Positions 15,083-22,576 of a stretch of DNA of 36,164 bases are shown here, piece after piece. Made by a program: the position numbers and the translations under genes. Origin of the DNA: an uncultured Spirochaetales bacterium (GTDB taxonomy: Bacteria > Spirochaetota > Spirochaetia > Sphaerochaetales > Sphaerochaetaceae); assembly GCA_902781545.1 (NCBI GenBank), contig CACZJR010000013.1:1-36164 (forward strand), written 5' to 3'. The notes under the pieces were generated by a model that had not been told where the DNA came from, ran no database searches, and was given only the letters and a program-made list of their open reading frames with translations. The stretch's first letter is position 1, and every line of letters starts with the position of its first letter.

Positions 15083-15108
15083 GTGGCCCCAAGAGACCTT
15101 GGGGCCAC
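15083..15108 (-). promoter_or_regulatory. Perfect 11-bp hairpin in the binding-protein/ATPase gap
   Basis: GTGGCCCCAAG (15083-15093) and CTTGGGGCCAC (15098-15108) form an 11-bp G+C-rich stem with a 4-nt loop. No U-run follows on the minus strand, so this is not a classical terminator. Its place directly after the binding-protein gene fits an mRNA-stabilising or partial-attenuation hairpin. It would keep binding protein more abundant than the membrane components, as known for malE-malF. Confidence 0.7.
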
Positions 15109-15130
15109 AGTGTTGAAAAACCAGTTTGAA

Positions 15131-16171
15131 TCAGTTCTTTCCGTACTTTGCCCAGTACTCGTTCCACTTGTCGCAGATGGCCTGCTTGTTCTTTGCAAGA
15201 GCCTCTGTGTCAGCGACCTTGTAGTTGATGGTATCGATGTCAACCATTCTTGCGCTGCCGCCTGTGAGCTTTGTGGTTGTCGCAGGTCTTGCTGCGGCAT
15301 CGAGGTAGGACTGCTGTCCGGCATCGCTCTGGAGGAAGTCCATGAACAGCTTTGCGTTCTCAAGGTTCTTTGCGCCCTTGATGATGGCTGAAGCGAATCC
15401 GACGCTGGTCACGCCCTCTTCCCAGTAGACCATGTGTCCGCCGGTTGTTCCTGCGTCAAGGAGCTTGACGATTGCAGGCTCATATGAGAGACCAACAGCA
15501 TACTCACCGGCAAGTGTTGACTTTCCGGGAACTGATGATGAGCTGACAACGACAAGACCGTTTGACATGAGCTTTGCGATGTAATCCCAGGCTGCGTCAC
15601 TGTCCCAGCCGCCGAAGTCTGTCAGCAGGCACTGGAGGTTGTTCCAGGCTGAGGATGATGATGTCGGGTTGGCCATGACAACCTTGCCGTAGAGTTTCGG
15701 ATCAAGCAGTGATGCCCATCCGGTGACCTTGATTCCGAGCTCTGCCTCAAGTGCATCGTTGACGACCATGACAGGAATCTGGACATCGTGGAATGTCAGC
15801 TTTCCAGATGTGTTGTGGTAGCCTTCCTGCATCTTGGCGTCGTTCTTGCTGACATATGTGTCGAAGTACTGGCCATATGCCTCGAGGTCTGCGTACTGCA
15901 GTCCGCCGAACATTGCGTCAGCCTGAGGATTTGCGGCCTCTGCCTGGATCCTTGCCTTGCAGTCACCTGCTCCACCATATGTGTAGTAGACGGTGATGTT
16001 CGGATAAAGCTCATTGAACTTTGCAATGGCGATGTCATAGTGTGCCTGGCTCACTGTTGTGTAAAGAATGAGCTCTCCGGAACCGCCGGCCTGTGCCTCT
16101 GTGGCGGCCTGTGCGAAGATGGCTGTCATTGCAACCAGTGCGATAAGCAGAATACCTAATGCTTTTTTCAT
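15131..16171 (-). CDS. Periplasmic substrate-binding protein, FbpA/AfuA-like
   Basis: The 346-aa protein has a signal peptide (MKKALGILLIALVAMTAIFA). It shows the class of motifs found in ferric-type binding proteins: LILYTTVSQAHYDIAIAKFN, a G/C-rich loop followed by ARIQAEAANPQADAMFGG, and LLDPKLYGKVVMANPT. The adjacent Tyr-Tyr iron ligands of FbpA are not seen near LSYEPAIVKLL. Together with the kinase and aldolase neighbours this suggests a sugar or sugar phosphate rather than iron; AfuA proteins of this superfamily do bind hexose phosphates. AAGGAG 6 nt before the ATG is a strong ribosome-binding site. Confidence 0.85.
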   Translation of the reverse strand: MKKALGILLIALVAMTAIFAQAATEAQAGGSGELILYTTVSQAHYDIAIAKFNELYPNITVYYTYGGAGDCKARIQAEAANPQADAMFGGLQYADLEAYGQYFDTYVSKNDAKMQEGYHNTSGKLTFHDVQIPVMVVNDALEAELGIKVTGWASLLDPKLYGKVVMANPTSSSSAWNNLQCLLTDFGGWDSDAAWDYIAKLMSNGLVVVSSSSVPGKSTLAGEYAVGLSYEPAIVKLLDAGTTGGHMVYWEEGVTSVGFASAIIKGAKNLENAKLFMDFLQSDAGQQSYLDAAARPATTTKLTGGSARMVDIDTINYKVADTEALAKNKQAICDKWNEYWAKYGKN

Positions 16172-16209
16172 ATTCTTCTCCTTTTATTCTCCTACACCTC
16201 CGTGTAGTT

Positions 16210-17124
16210 TTATTCCTTTATCATATCCAAGACAGTCCTCCTGTCCGGAATTCCCGCCCTTCCGCCCGGGACAGCACATTTGATGCAGGCGGTGGCGCTG
16301 GCGAACCTTATGCAGGTGCCGATGTCCATGCCTGAGACATAGGCGCTCAGGAACGACCCGTGGAACACATCCCCGCATCCGGTAGTGTCCACCACCTTCG
16401 GTGCCTTGTAGGCCGGGAAGTCAACGATCTTCCCGTCTATCAGGAACTTACTTCCCTCCTCTCCCAAGGTGCATCCGATCACTTTCTTGTTGCCCCAACG
16501 GGACATCTCAAGCAAGCATTCATTATAATTGCTCTTTCCGCCAACCCGCAACGGATATTTGCTGTTCATGATCAGAATGTCAGCCAGCGTGGCAAGAGCC
16601 CTGTTCTTCTCATTGTCCTTCTGCATTGAGCATCCGTCCAACGAGACCAGAACACCATATTCCTTTGCAATCCTGGCGGCACTCAGGGCATTTTCATAAT
16701 GGGTGCCGTCAAGATGCAAAACAGTCGCGTCCTTGATGACCTGTCTCAGATTGTCATCCCACGTGATCGGCGGATTATAGTCCCTCTGAGGGAACTTTGT
16801 CCTTGTGCCGGTCTCCGGATTCACCATGACGAACGACTCAAGGCCACAGCAGTCAGGGCGTCTGACCATATAGTCGGTGCACACCCCGTCGGCCTCAAGC
16901 AGGCGAACATCCTCATCGGAGATGATGTCGTTGCCGATGTTGCCGATGAATGCGCATCTTGAGCCCAGCCTGGAGGCGGCCACAAGGGCTGTGGCAACCG
17001 CACCACCGCCCTGGGTCTGCCTTGAGGTTATGTGGGTTGAGCTGTTCTCCACGGGGAAGTCCTCCACCATACAGATGACGTCCACACAGCAGTATCCTAC
17101 CCCGACAATCTGAAAACGCTTCAT
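16210..17124 (-). CDS. PfkB-family carbohydrate kinase
   Basis: Start ATG at 17124 (MKRFQIVGVGYCCVDVICMV) gives 304 aa. The ATG overlaps the end of the aldolase gene region, with AAAGG 7 nt upstream. PfkB signatures are visible: the N-terminal GGGAVATALVAASRLG and the C-terminal VDTTGCGDVFHGSFLSAYVSG, whose Asp is the catalytic base. Cys replaces the usual Ala in GAGD. It probably phosphorylates a ketose or ketose phosphate that the next enzyme, a class II aldolase, cleaves. The longer in-frame start at 17172 lies inside the aldolase gene and is rejected. Confidence 0.9.
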   Translation of the reverse strand: MKRFQIVGVGYCCVDVICMVEDFPVENSSTHITSRQTQGGGAVATALVAASRLGSRCAFIGNIGNDIISDEDVRLLEADGVCTDYMVRRPDCCGLESFVMVNPETGTRTKFPQRDYNPPITWDDNLRQVIKDATVLHLDGTHYENALSAARIAKEYGVLVSLDGCSMQKDNEKNRALATLADILIMNSKYPLRVGGKSNYNECLLEMSRWGNKKVIGCTLGEEGSKFLIDGKIVDFPAYKAPKVVDTTGCGDVFHGSFLSAYVSGMDIGTCIRFASATACIKCAVPGGRAGIPDRRTVLDMIKE

Positions 17125-17126
17125 GA

Positions 17127-17993
17127 TCAGGCCTTTCCTATGCTTCCGAAGAGTGTCATCTTCTTGATGCACATGGCCTTTGTGGCCTCAAGTCCGGGAG
17201 CCAGGACAGATCTCGGCGTGAAGCCCTTGCTCTCCTTGTCCCTGTTCTCCTCAAAGTACTTCCTCGTGGCCTCTGTGAATGCAATCTGGCACTCAGTGTT
17301 GACGTTGATCTTGGCCACTCCTCTCTTAATCGCTTCCCTGATCTGATCCTCCGGGATCATCGAGCCGCCGTGAAGGACAAGCGGCAGGTCCCCGATCTGG
17401 GCCTTGATGGCAGACAGCACATCAAAATGAAGGCCTTCCCAGTCCGCAGGGTATTTCCCGTGTATGTTTCCTATTCCCGCGGCGAGGAAATCAATCCCGA
17501 GGTCCGCGATCATCCTGCACTGCTTAGGATCGGCGCACTCTCCTCTTGAGATGCGTCCGTCCTCCTCTCCGCCAATTCCTCCGACCTCGGCCTCTACGCT
17601 GATGCCCTTGGCATGTGCCAGCCTCACGACCTCCTTGGTCTTCTCGATGTTCTCCTCAATCGGAAGAGACGAGCCGTCGAACATGACGGATGAGAATCCG
17701 TTCTCTATGGCATCCAGTGCCTCAGAGTATTTGCCGTGGTCCACATGAAGTGCCACAGGAACCGTTATGTCCAGATAGTTGATGAAGTCCTGCACCATGT
17801 CCGTGATCGTGCGGTAGCCTCCCATGTACTTTGCCGTTCCGCCTGAGACTCCCAGAATGATCGGGGACTTTGTCTCCTGAGCGGCAAGAAGGAAAGCCCT
17901 CACGCTTTCCATATTGTTAAGATTGAAATGTCCTACAGCATAATGACCCCTGACGGCGTCAACCAGCATTTCCTTTGCTGAAACAAGCTTCAT
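17127..17993 (-). CDS. Class II fructose/tagatose-bisphosphate-type aldolase
   Basis: The 288-aa product from ATG 17993 (MKLVSAKEMLVDAVRGHYAV) has AGGAGG 8 nt upstream; the longer frame to 18176 crosses the promoter region. Family motifs are present: NLNNMESVRAFLLAA, the Zn-ligand HVDHGKYSEALDAIENGFSS, EAEVGGIGGEEDG, GNIHGKYP and LHGGSMIPEDQIREAIKRGV ending KINVNTE. It should cleave a ketose bisphosphate to DHAP and an aldehyde phosphate in a Zn-dependent manner. It is first in the operon and is divergent from the deoR-type gene that probably controls it. Confidence 0.92.
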   Translation of the reverse strand: MKLVSAKEMLVDAVRGHYAVGHFNLNNMESVRAFLLAAQETKSPIILGVSGGTAKYMGGYRTITDMVQDFINYLDITVPVALHVDHGKYSEALDAIENGFSSVMFDGSSLPIEENIEKTKEVVRLAHAKGISVEAEVGGIGGEEDGRISRGECADPKQCRMIADLGIDFLAAGIGNIHGKYPADWEGLHFDVLSAIKAQIGDLPLVLHGGSMIPEDQIREAIKRGVAKINVNTECQIAFTEATRKYFEENRDKESKGFTPRSVLAPGLEATKAMCIKKMTLFGSIGKA

Positions 17994-18015
17994 GCTATAT
18001 TCCTCCTGACTAAAC

Positions 18016-18042
18016 TTTACAACGTGAAATACCAGTTGTAAA
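18016..18042. promoter_or_regulatory. Inverted repeat TTTACAAC-N11-GTTGTAAA, candidate operator
   Basis: A perfect 8-bp inverted repeat (18016-18023 and 18035-18042) lies just upstream of the aldolase ribosome-binding site, 23 bp from its ATG. The dyad with its half sites about two helical turns apart is typical for a dimeric repressor. DeoR from the divergent gene is the obvious candidate, by position only. Confidence 0.5.
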
Positions 18043-18079
18043 GAAATATTTTTCATTTTTCTGATAGCTTTTTTCATAA

Positions 18080-18108
18080 TTTTGCAAACAAATTCATATT
18101 TTTGCAAA
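18080..18108. repeat. Two TTTTGCAAA sites exactly 20 bp apart
   Basis: TTTTGCAAA occurs at 18080-18088 and 18100-18108; its core TTTGCAAA is itself a palindrome. They lie in the A+T-rich middle of the divergent aldolase/deoR spacer, on the same helix face. They could be DeoR sites. TTGCAA is also used as a -35 box elsewhere in this window (4247), so promoter elements are the alternative. Confidence 0.45.
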
Positions 18109-18125
18109 AAAATGTTAATTTCTCC

Positions 18126-18154
18126 TGTACAACCGCCTCTTTCCGCTGTAGAAT
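18126..18154 (+). promoter_or_regulatory. Promoter of the deoR-type gene, predicted leaderless
   Basis: TGTACA (18126-18131), a 17-bp spacer and TAGAAT (18149-18154) are followed 6 nt later by the ATG at 18161. No Shine-Dalgarno lies between. Confidence 0.6.
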
Positions 18155-18160
18155 TCAGGC

Positions 18161-18943
18161 ATGGCACAAAGATCACTGATCCAGGAAAGACGCAACCGCA
18201 TCATCAGGTACATCAATGAGAACCGCAAGGCGGACATCCGCCAGCTTGCCGAGCTGCTCGGCGAGAGCGAGATCACCATCAGGCGTGATCTGATTGAGCT
18301 TGAGAAGGCCAAGAAGCTCATCAGGGTCCACGGCGGCGCGATCCTCAACGAGCAGAAGAAATCCGTCTGGCAGACATCGTCCATCTACAACCGCCTTGAG
18401 AGAAACCGTGAGGACAAGGAGCGCATCGCCCGCATGGCCGCCACCCTGATCCACAACGATGAGAGCCTCTTCATTGACGGAGGCAGCTCCAACCAGATCC
18501 TCGCGCCGCTGATCAGGGACCTGAAGAACATGCTCTTTGTCACGAACTCACCCGACATCGCGGACATCCTGCTGGAGAACGAGGAGAACAGAATCATCCA
18601 GATCGGCGGCGAGATGACCAGGGACACTCACCTGACCATCGGCCCAGACGCCGAGGACAACATCCGCAAGTACTATGTGGACAAGTGCGTCACAAGCGTC
18701 TCAGGCATCGAGCCGGATGAGGGCTGTTACGCCGCCATCCCCAGCGAGGCAAGCATGAAGCGCGCCCTCGTGGCCCATGCGAGGGAGACGATCCTGCTTG
18801 TGGACCACACCAAGTTCAACCGGAAGGCGTTCTGCCTGGCATTCGACCTCTCCCGTGTCAGCACCATCGTGACCGACTCCCAGACCCCCAAGGACGAGGT
18901 CGAGAGGCTCAGGAGCAAAGGCATCAGCGTCCACGTGGTCTGA
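18161..18943 (+). CDS. DeoR-family transcriptional regulator
   Basis: The 260-aa protein has the N-terminal DeoR helix-turn-helix (RRNRIIRYINENRKADIRQL ... SEITIRRDLIELEKAKKLIRVHGGA, residues about 5-60). A DeoRC sugar-phosphate-sensing domain follows (about 75-235), with FIDGGSSNQILAPLI, LLVDHTKFNRKAF and the terminal TIVTDSQTPKDEVERLRSKG. Members bind phosphorylated sugars and usually repress a neighbouring catabolic operon. Here that is the divergent aldolase-kinase-ABC transporter operon, whose predicted sugar-phosphate intermediate would be the inducer. Confidence 0.93.
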   Translation: MAQRSLIQERRNRIIRYINENRKADIRQLAELLGESEITIRRDLIELEKAKKLIRVHGGAILNEQKKSVWQTSSIYNRLERNREDKERIARMAATLIHNDESLFIDGGSSNQILAPLIRDLKNMLFVTNSPDIADILLENEENRIIQIGGEMTRDTHLTIGPDAEDNIRKYYVDKCVTSVSGIEPDEGCYAAIPSEASMKRALVAHARETILLVDHTKFNRKAFCLAFDLSRVSTIVTDSQTPKDEVERLRSKGISVHVV

Positions 18944-18998
18944 TAGAAGGCCCTCTGCCCCTCCCTGGGCCCTCTGGCCCCTGCCATCTCTCCGCCAC

Positions 18999-19079
18999 GA
19001 TATACTTTTTTCTTGTTTTTTAGGCAAAAAAGTATATCGGATTTACTTTTTAATGCAAAAATAGAGAAAAAAGTATATC
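18999..19079. repeat. Three copies of a 13-bp A/T element (GATATACTTTTTT)
   Basis: GATATACTTTTTT at 18999-19011 has its perfect reverse complement at 19026-19038, and a third copy in that second orientation at 19067-19079, 9 nt before the start codon of the next gene. The first two could form a 13-bp hairpin. The third overlaps the likely -10 region (TATCCT, 19076-19081). The arrangement looks like an operator array for autoregulation or silencing of the downstream gene. Confidence 0.65.
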
Positions 19080-19087
19080 CTACATAC

Positions 19088-19975
19088 ATGAACAAAACCG
19101 AAATCATTAGAATCCTTGAGGAGACAGCCGGCAATCTCGGGAAAATCATTGAATCCTCCCGCCCGGAAACAAGTGGAAGCCTCAACCTTAAGATAGTGAA
19201 AGGAAGACCGTTGTTTTTCTGCCGGACAGAGGAAGGCAAACAGAAGTACGTCAAAATGTCAGATGACGAGCAGATAAAGAGGCTCTCCTACAACTACTAC
19301 GCCAAGAAGCTCAAGGCTGCAGCCGTCAAGGAGAAGAAGCAGATTGACAACTGCCTGGACATCCTCTCAAAGGATCCGGAGAAATCTGACGTGGACAAGG
19401 TCACACAGAGGATCCCGGAGGCCATAAAGGATAACCTGTCATATTCGGAGCTCACAAACGAGGGCTACGCCAGAAGTTGGCAGGAAGGCAACAAGGTGGT
19501 CAAGAAGAGACGGATCCACGACAAGGATGACTATCATAGGTTCAAGACCCTCAGAGGTGATTATGTCGGCTCCAAGAGCGAGGTCATAATCGCCGACAGG
19601 CTGTACGTGAAGGGAATCCCCTACCATTACGAGATTGCATTCACCCCTGAGGCGGAGATTGATGTCTCCAGGCCCGTCTATGATCAGTCCGGATTCATAG
19701 CAGGCTATGAGGTGATCGGTTTCAGCCCGTTCGACCAGGACACGCTGCATCCTGACTTCTATGTTTTGAACAAAAGGACAAGGAAGGCCTATTTCTGGGA
19801 GCATCTGGGCAAGATGGATGACCCGTCGTACTGCCTGAAGAACTTCAACAGGTTCATGAGGATCCTTGATGCGGGATATATCATCGGAGAGGATCTCATT
19901 GTCACCCACGAGGATTCCAAGCACCCGTTGATGACTGAGAGCATAGATGCGATAATTGAAAAGTATCTGATGTAG
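19088..19975 (+). CDS. Uncharacterised protein with PD-(D/E)XK nuclease-like C-terminal domain
   Basis: From ATG 19088 the product is 295 aa; the longer start at 19013 would read through the repeat elements. Residues about 1-110 are helical and charged (KKLKAAAVKEKKQIDNCLDIL). The C-terminal half resembles a PD-(D/E)XK fold: GSKSEVIIADRLYVKGIPYHYE (E165), HPDFYV (D223) and YFWEHLGKMDDPSY (E238). The canonical Lys after the last acid is replaced by Leu within EHLG, a variation seen in some members. A defence or DNA-processing nuclease is possible but unproven. It is 10 nt upstream of an alcohol dehydrogenase gene and probably co-transcribed with it. Confidence 0.6.
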   Translation: MNKTEIIRILEETAGNLGKIIESSRPETSGSLNLKIVKGRPLFFCRTEEGKQKYVKMSDDEQIKRLSYNYYAKKLKAAAVKEKKQIDNCLDILSKDPEKSDVDKVTQRIPEAIKDNLSYSELTNEGYARSWQEGNKVVKKRRIHDKDDYHRFKTLRGDYVGSKSEVIIADRLYVKGIPYHYEIAFTPEAEIDVSRPVYDQSGFIAGYEVIGFSPFDQDTLHPDFYVLNKRTRKAYFWEHLGKMDDPSYCLKNFNRFMRILDAGYIIGEDLIVTHEDSKHPLMTESIDAIIEKYLM

Positions 19976-19985
19976 GAGAACAAAC

Positions 19986-21170
19986 ATGGCATATACTGAG
20001 TACTTCACACCCACACATGTGTATTTCGGAAAAGAGACAGAGAGACTCGCAGGAAAAGTCCTCAGGGAGAACGGGGCAAAGAAGGTCCTCCTCCACTACG
20101 GCTCATCCTCCGCGGAGAAAAGCGGCCTGCTTGGAGTCATCAGAACATCCCTCAAAGAGAGCGGAATTGATTACGTTGAGCTCGGAGGCGTGAAGCCCAA
20201 TCCAAGGCTCACGCTCGCACGCAAGGGAATTGAGATCTGCAGGAGCCAGAAGGTGGACTTCATCCTCGCCGTGGGCGGAGGCTCGGTGCTGGACAGTGCC
20301 AAGTGCATCGCCTATGGGACCCCTTATGATGGGGATGTCTGGGATTTCTACTGCGGCAAGAAGGTCCCTGAGAAGCGCATGCCGATGGGCTGCGTGCTCA
20401 CCCTCTCGGCAACAGGAAGCGAGATGAGCAACTCCAGCGTCATCACCAATGACGAGGTCACACCGAACGACAAGTTCGGCTGCAACACAAACCTTGGCCG
20501 TCCGGTGTTCGCGCTGATGAATCCGGAGCTGACATACTCTGTGTCAAAGTATCAGACAGGAAGCGGCAGCACGGACATCATGATGCACACCATCGAGAGA
20601 TTCTTCCACAACGGACCGGAGCTTGAGATGACAGACCAGATAGCCGCCTCCCTTCTCAGGACCGTGATCACGAACACAAAGAAGGCGCTCAAGGACCCGT
20701 CAGACTATGACGCCAGAGCAAACCTCATGTGGGCTGGTTCCCTCTCCCACAACGGGCTCACACATATGGGATATGTGTCAAACGGAGACTGGGCATGCCA
20801 CCGCCTGGAGCACGAGCTCTCAGCAATCTATGATGTGGCTCACGGCGCGGGGCTGTCCGCGATCTGGAGCTCCTGGGCAAGATATGTGAAGCACACGGAC
20901 CCGTCACGCTTCGCAAAGCTGGGCAGGCTTGTATTCGGTATTGAGGACAATGATCCGGATTCCGCTGCAGAGAAGACCATCCAGGCCTTTGAGAGGACCT
21001 TCACCGATTTCGGCATGCCGGTCAGGATCAGCGGCCTTGGAATTGACGCGACTGACGATGTCTGCCGCATGCTTGCGGAGAAGGCATCGCTCAAGGGAGC
21101 AAAGACCCTGGGCAATTTCCAGGTCCTTCAGACAGAGGACATGTACAGGATCTTCAAGGCTGCAAGGTAA
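19986..21170 (+). CDS. Iron-dependent alcohol dehydrogenase, butanol-dehydrogenase (YqhD/Bdh) type
   Basis: The 394-aa protein carries the cofactor motif AVGGGSVLDSAKCIAYG. Its metal-binding residues are D in SGSTDIMMHTIERFF and three His in ACHRLEHELSAIYDVAHGAG, the HxxxH...H pattern of BDH/YqhD enzymes. These reduce aldehydes to alcohols, usually with NADPH. AGGAG lies 7 nt before the ATG. It follows the PD-(D/E)XK-like gene by 10 nt, an unusual partner. The second Fe-ADH of the window (5055-6383) is from a different subgroup. Confidence 0.92.
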   Translation: MAYTEYFTPTHVYFGKETERLAGKVLRENGAKKVLLHYGSSSAEKSGLLGVIRTSLKESGIDYVELGGVKPNPRLTLARKGIEICRSQKVDFILAVGGGSVLDSAKCIAYGTPYDGDVWDFYCGKKVPEKRMPMGCVLTLSATGSEMSNSSVITNDEVTPNDKFGCNTNLGRPVFALMNPELTYSVSKYQTGSGSTDIMMHTIERFFHNGPELEMTDQIAASLLRTVITNTKKALKDPSDYDARANLMWAGSLSHNGLTHMGYVSNGDWACHRLEHELSAIYDVAHGAGLSAIWSSWARYVKHTDPSRFAKLGRLVFGIEDNDPDSAAEKTIQAFERTFTDFGMPVRISGLGIDATDDVCRMLAEKASLKGAKTLGNFQVLQTEDMYRIFKAAR

Positions 21171-21369
21171 GCTGAACGGAAAACAACCAGACAGCCGGAA
21201 GTGAAACAAAAAGGGCTGCAAGTCCGAGCAGTGTCGGGAAAGCGGCCATTGCCGCGGAGACACTGACGTCTGTCGAGATGGCGAACGGGCCGGCGATATT
21301 CGTGAAATTCGCAAACATGGAGTTCAAGCAGCTCTTAAGCATTGCCCAGGCGAAGCAGAAATACAGCAA
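21154..21369 (-). pseudogene. Short hydrophobic ORF, possible remnant of a transporter
   Basis: In the minus-strand frame that follows the GGDEF gene's stop codon, 71 codons from TTG 21369 encode LLYFCFAWAMLKSCLNSMFA and further hydrophobic sequence to SLPAVWLFSVQ. The style is that of the first helices of an MFS-type transporter. There is no Shine-Dalgarno, only a TTG start, and the 3' end runs into the convergent dehydrogenase gene. A truncated relic is likelier than a working gene. The intergenic stretch 21171-21396 holds nothing else. Confidence 0.3.
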
Positions 21370-21396
21370 GACTGTAGCAGACAGGAACTGAAGATC

Positions 21397-22467
21397 TTAC
21401 AGACTCCCCTGCTTGAGCGCAATCTTGTCCTCGGTCATCCTGGAATCAGCCAGCTTTATGGCATCGAACACATTGACGCCGGAGCCGCACATCGCGTAAC
21501 CGAACGCACACACGTATGAGGTGTGCTCCAGGTTCTCACGCATGGCTGCTATCATGGTCTTGATCTCCGGCTCGCGGAGCTTGCGGCAGAGGACCATGAA
21601 CTCGTCTCCTCCCACGCGGTAGACCGTGCTGCGTGCAGGACAGTGGTGCTTCAGGACCCCGGCCACCACCATGAGGGCCATATCCCCGTATTCATGCCCA
21701 AGGTTGTCATTGAGGCTCTGGAGCCCGTTCATGTCCGCGGAGATGACTCCGGTGATGATGTTCGTGTCAATCTTGAGGTCCTGATAGTAGCTCTGCCTGT
21801 TTGGAAGCTGCGTCAGCGGGTCCATCTTGGCCATGTGGATGTACACCAGCACGTAATAAAGCAGAATCGATGCCGTGAATATCTCGCTGTAATCCTTTTC
21901 GACCTCAAAGAAGAGGTAAAGCAGGACTCCGACTAAGGCACCGATGATTATGTAGCGTGATATCTTGCGGTTCATCCTGGAGTAGCTGCGGAAGAACCTG
22001 ATGTTCTGGACTACGAATACCAGGACGTAGAATCCGAAGACAAAATACGGGAGCTTGGGGAATAAGCCTCCCTGATAATGGTTGCCCTGGGTATACCAGC
22101 AGACCAGACGGGTCCATTGTGATGAGTAGTAGATCGGGATGCTCACCAGCCACGGTATTGTCAGCACAAGGCTGCGCCTGGAGAAATTGTCAGTCTCCGT
22201 GAGCAGGATCAGCAGCATGAGTATCAGCGGATACATCGTGTAGAGCGTGGCTGTGAAGAACGGACGGAAATAGCTGAGATGGGTCAAGGTCTGGGTCCAC
22301 CTCTCCAGCTTGTAGATCACTGACTCCAGAAGCAGGAGCACGACGATTGAGATTGTCAGCCTTTTCATCCTGCTGGACAGCAGGGTGCTGATCCCGAGGA
22401 TCGCGAACAATCCGATCAGCTCATAAAGCATGACATAATTGTCAATGAAGTACTCAAGTAATCCCAT
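21397..22467 (-). CDS. Membrane diguanylate cyclase (GGDEF)
   Basis: The protein (about 356 aa from ATG 22467; ATG 22476 is an alternative) has about six hydrophobic helices in its N-terminal 200 residues. A GGDEF domain follows: MDPLTQLPNRQSYYQDL, DMNGLQSLNDNLGHEYGDMAL and the intact signature YRVGGDEFMVL. The RxxD inhibitory site upstream of GGDEF is absent (P and S occupy its positions), so product inhibition may be lacking. It should make c-di-GMP from GTP in response to a membrane signal. A -10-like AATAAT 7 nt before ATG 22467 favours that start. Confidence 0.9.
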   Translation of the reverse strand: MGLLEYFIDNYVMLYELIGLFAILGISTLLSSRMKRLTISIVVLLLLESVIYKLERWTQTLTHLSYFRPFFTATLYTMYPLILMLLILLTETDNFSRRSLVLTIPWLVSIPIYYSSQWTRLVCWYTQGNHYQGGLFPKLPYFVFGFYVLVFVVQNIRFFRSYSRMNRKISRYIIIGALVGVLLYLFFEVEKDYSEIFTASILLYYVLVYIHMAKMDPLTQLPNRQSYYQDLKIDTNIITGVISADMNGLQSLNDNLGHEYGDMALMVVAGVLKHHCPARSTVYRVGGDEFMVLCRKLREPEIKTMIAAMRENLEHTSYVCAFGYAMCGSGVNVFDAIKLADSRMTEDKIALKQGSL

Positions 22468-22474
22468 GTGTAGC

Positions 22475-22480
22475 ATTATT
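22475..22480 (-). promoter_or_regulatory. Candidate -10 box of the GGDEF gene
   Basis: AATAAT on the minus strand lies 7 nt before ATG 22467, close to the leaderless geometry of other genes here. No convincing -35 box is visible. Confidence 0.35.
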
Positions 22481-22553
22481 ACATCTAAATATGGTTTTTC
22501 ATACTGATTTTTTGTTCATTTTTTTCCCTCAGACCTCTTTTTTTGGTATATGC

Positions 22554-22559
22554 TATAAT
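22554..22559 (+). promoter_or_regulatory. Extended -10 box of the PNPOx-type gene
   Basis: TATAAT is preceded by TGC (extended -10). Transcription would start near 22566, giving a very short leader that still includes GGAGG (22566-22570), 6 nt before ATG 22577. Confidence 0.55.
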
Positions 22560-22576
22560 CTCACTGGAGGATGAAC

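Noticed and set aside
15083-15108. Rho-independent terminator
   Set aside because: A strong stem but no U-run on the transcribed strand, and the downstream genes belong to the same transporter.
13966-15363. 465-aa version of the ABC ATPase with a Ser/Thr/Gln-rich N-terminus
   Set aside because: The extension overlaps the binding-protein gene in another frame. The conserved ATPase sequence starts at ATG 15054 behind a good Shine-Dalgarno.
17127-18176. 349-aa version of the aldolase
   Set aside because: The extra N-terminus translates the A+T-rich promoter/operator region. AGGAGG before ATG 17993 and family length favour the shorter form.
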